The notes under the pieces: generated by a model
What the model saw: the letters and a program-made list of their open reading frames with translations, nothing else
Database searches by the model: none
What the model was told of the DNA's origin: nothing
Source: Echinometra lucunter
Lineage: Eukaryota; Echinodermata; Echinoidea; Camarodonta; Echinometridae
DNA: 64,000 bases
Reading direction: 5' to 3'
Assembly (NCBI GenBank): GCA_029962745.1
Contig: CM057157.1
Span: 7,976,977-8,040,976, forward strand
Position numbers and translations under genes: made by a program
Shown here: positions 62,755 to 64,000 of the stretch, one piece after another
Layout: every line of letters begins with the position of its first letter
How positions within the stretch are numbered: the stretch's first letter is position 1

Positions 62755-62932
62755 TCAGACGAAACAGAGACCCAGACAATGATCCCTGAAAAAGAGACTG
62801 AGACCAAGACACCTATGTCCAGAATCAGCCGAGACCGAGACCGAGACCGAGACATTAGCATCCGAGACGAGACACAAAACACACAATCACTTTCTCGAGA
62901 CATGTCTCGAGACCGAGACATGTCTTAAAGGA
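62755..62932 (+). repeat. GAGAC-rich degenerate repeat
   Basis: About 180 bp built from GAGAC/GAGACC words, with 'ccgagaccgagaccgagac' in the middle and 'tctcgagacatgtctcgaga' near the end. Both strands are open (Arg/Asp/Ser-rich) because of composition. Confidence 0.85.
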
Positions 62933-63796
62933 CATGCAACTGAGAAACCATGGGCAAAATGGATTTGCAAGAGGCTTATTTACTTATACAGTGTAACCCG
63001 TCCGTCATGCGAGCCCGTCGGACTGATGCGATAAAAATTCGGACAGCACGAAGTTGACCGAACTCAGTCTAGTCAAATACTTTGGGTTCTCACATTTCTA
63101 AACAATCTTAAGTCTTTAGGCTCTTAACAGGTCTCATCAAGTTCACTGGAAGAAATGTCTTGTATAATGCTCCAACATTTCAAAATGCAAAATATAGTTT
63201 ACTTCTGGTTGGTTAGTCTAGCCATTTCTCTTCATTGCCTTTCCCCCGACACGTCGTCGCCGCAGATTACGTAACACCCTCAGGCTCTCCCAGAGAGCTG
63301 ACCATGTAATTGTTTTTCCATATGACTAGCTGTTGGATTGCTATTTCACTGCACAAAATTGGAAACATGTATGGCAATAAATCACAGTTGTTTAGAATGG
63401 ATTATCCCTGTTCTTGAAACTCTAGCGGCCGACTGCATTCCCCCTCTCTCATCTGAGATCACCCTACCTTTCCCCATGATTTCTCACTTGCTATCCCCTT
63501 TAAGACACCCAACATTGTATATAAGGTTGTAGATAAGATCATTACATAGGGCAGGGAGCGTGCTTAATATAAATGCTCGAGTATAATGCGGGGGGGGGGG
63601 GGGGGGGGGCTTACAGATGTGGGACTTTTGCCATTTTTGTGGGCACCCGGCCATCAGTTCTGAATTTTGTTTACTTCTAGTTTTTTTGCAAAATGCAAAA
63701 TGTGTAGGGTCTAAGTGTGATTGTAAGGGTCTAAGTGTGTAACCGCCAAACATCGGGCCAAAATTCTTGGTAAAATGTCTGCATGACATGACGAAA
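62933..63796. other. Upstream flank of BTF3
   Basis: Contains half of a Tigger-like TIR ('acagtgtaacccgtccgtcatgcg' near 62989), a CpG-containing stretch near 63247-63280 that could hold a BTF3 first exon, a 20-nt G-run at 63590, and two 'gggtctaagtgtg' direct repeats near 63700-63740. No gene recognised. Confidence 0.5.
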
Positions 63797-64000
63797 TGAT
63801 GACGGAGTTTGAATAATTTCTCTTTCTATCAGGCATTCATTTTTAAACATAATGGAGTTTGAATAATTTATATTACTATCATAAGTTTGTCTTAAACATT
63901 ACGGAGTTTAAATCATTTCTACTTCTATAGTGCATTCATTTTAAAACATTTATGGAGTTTGAATAATTTCCACCACTATCATAAGTTGTTTTTAAAGATG
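63797..64000 (+). repeat. Tandem repeat, about 54-bp unit, reaching the window end
   Basis: Four units of 'acggagtttgaataatttct..ttctat.a.gcattcattttaaaacat' with alternating variants ('ctatcataagtt' in every second unit, suggesting a dimer of about 108 bp). Truncated by the window edge. Confidence 0.85.

Noticed and set aside
62703..62928. Arg/Asp/Ser-rich frames on both strands
   Set aside because: Composition effect of the GAGAC repeat; neither has a start context, splice partner or known domain.

Overview
The window is animal (metazoan) nuclear DNA. Coding sequence sits in short exons with GT/AG introns, the genes are far apart, and the space between and inside them is filled with short inverted-repeat DNA transposons (MITEs and foldbacks), tRNA-derived SINEs, one broken LINE, microsatellites and unusually many poly(C)/poly(G) runs. 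The gene versions and repeat style suggest a marine invertebrate deuterostome, most likely an echinoderm. That placement is inference; no single sequence here proves it.

Five protein-coding genes can be assembled exon by exon with consistent reading phase. (1) 1102-15514, minus: a chromatin-reader protein with two N-terminal winged-helix modules, a KAT6-type double PHD finger and a SAM domain, with no acetyltransferase domain. (2) 24320-32058, minus: PIGW, the GPI-inositol acyltransferase, in seven exons, with a decayed LINE in intron 1. (3) 39744-45389, minus: a 12-TM monocarboxylate-transporter-like (SLC16/MFS) protein in four exons. (4) 50143-53394, plus: a small Rex1-B domain protein (REX1BD-like) whose first coding exon is only the ATG. 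(5) 59792-62106, minus: BTF3, the beta subunit of the nascent-polypeptide-associated complex, in four coding exons. REX1BD and BTF3 converge; MCT and REX1BD diverge. Nothing suggests an operon or a shared pathway; they are independent housekeeping or regulatory genes.

Layout: 1-15.5 kb chromatin gene with a 7.8 kb first intron; 15.5-24.3 kb intergenic, all repeats (including a piggyBac-like MITE and a 1.2 kb TIR element); 24.3-32.1 kb PIGW; 32.1-39.7 kb intergenic, the most structured part (a hAT-like MITE, nested foldbacks, a degenerate 'AGTGCCCCTTTT' array, and two copies of a 32-bp perfect palindrome each with its own 8-bp target-site duplication); 39.7-45.4 kb transporter; 45.4-50.1 kb intergenic with a 1.24 kb TIR element and a roughly 0.87 kb palindrome; 50.1-53.4 kb REX1BD; 53.4-59.8 kb intergenic with an intact piggyBac-like MITE; 59.8-62.1 kb BTF3; 62.1-64 kb foldback, GAGAC repeat and a 54-bp tandem array running off the end.

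The two observations most likely to be new are the 32-bp palindromic insertions (34496-34527 and 36468-36499), which look like a nearly minimal mobile element, and the WH-WH-PHD-PHD-SAM protein, which joins the N-terminal reader part of KAT6 to the SAM domain seen in SAMD1.
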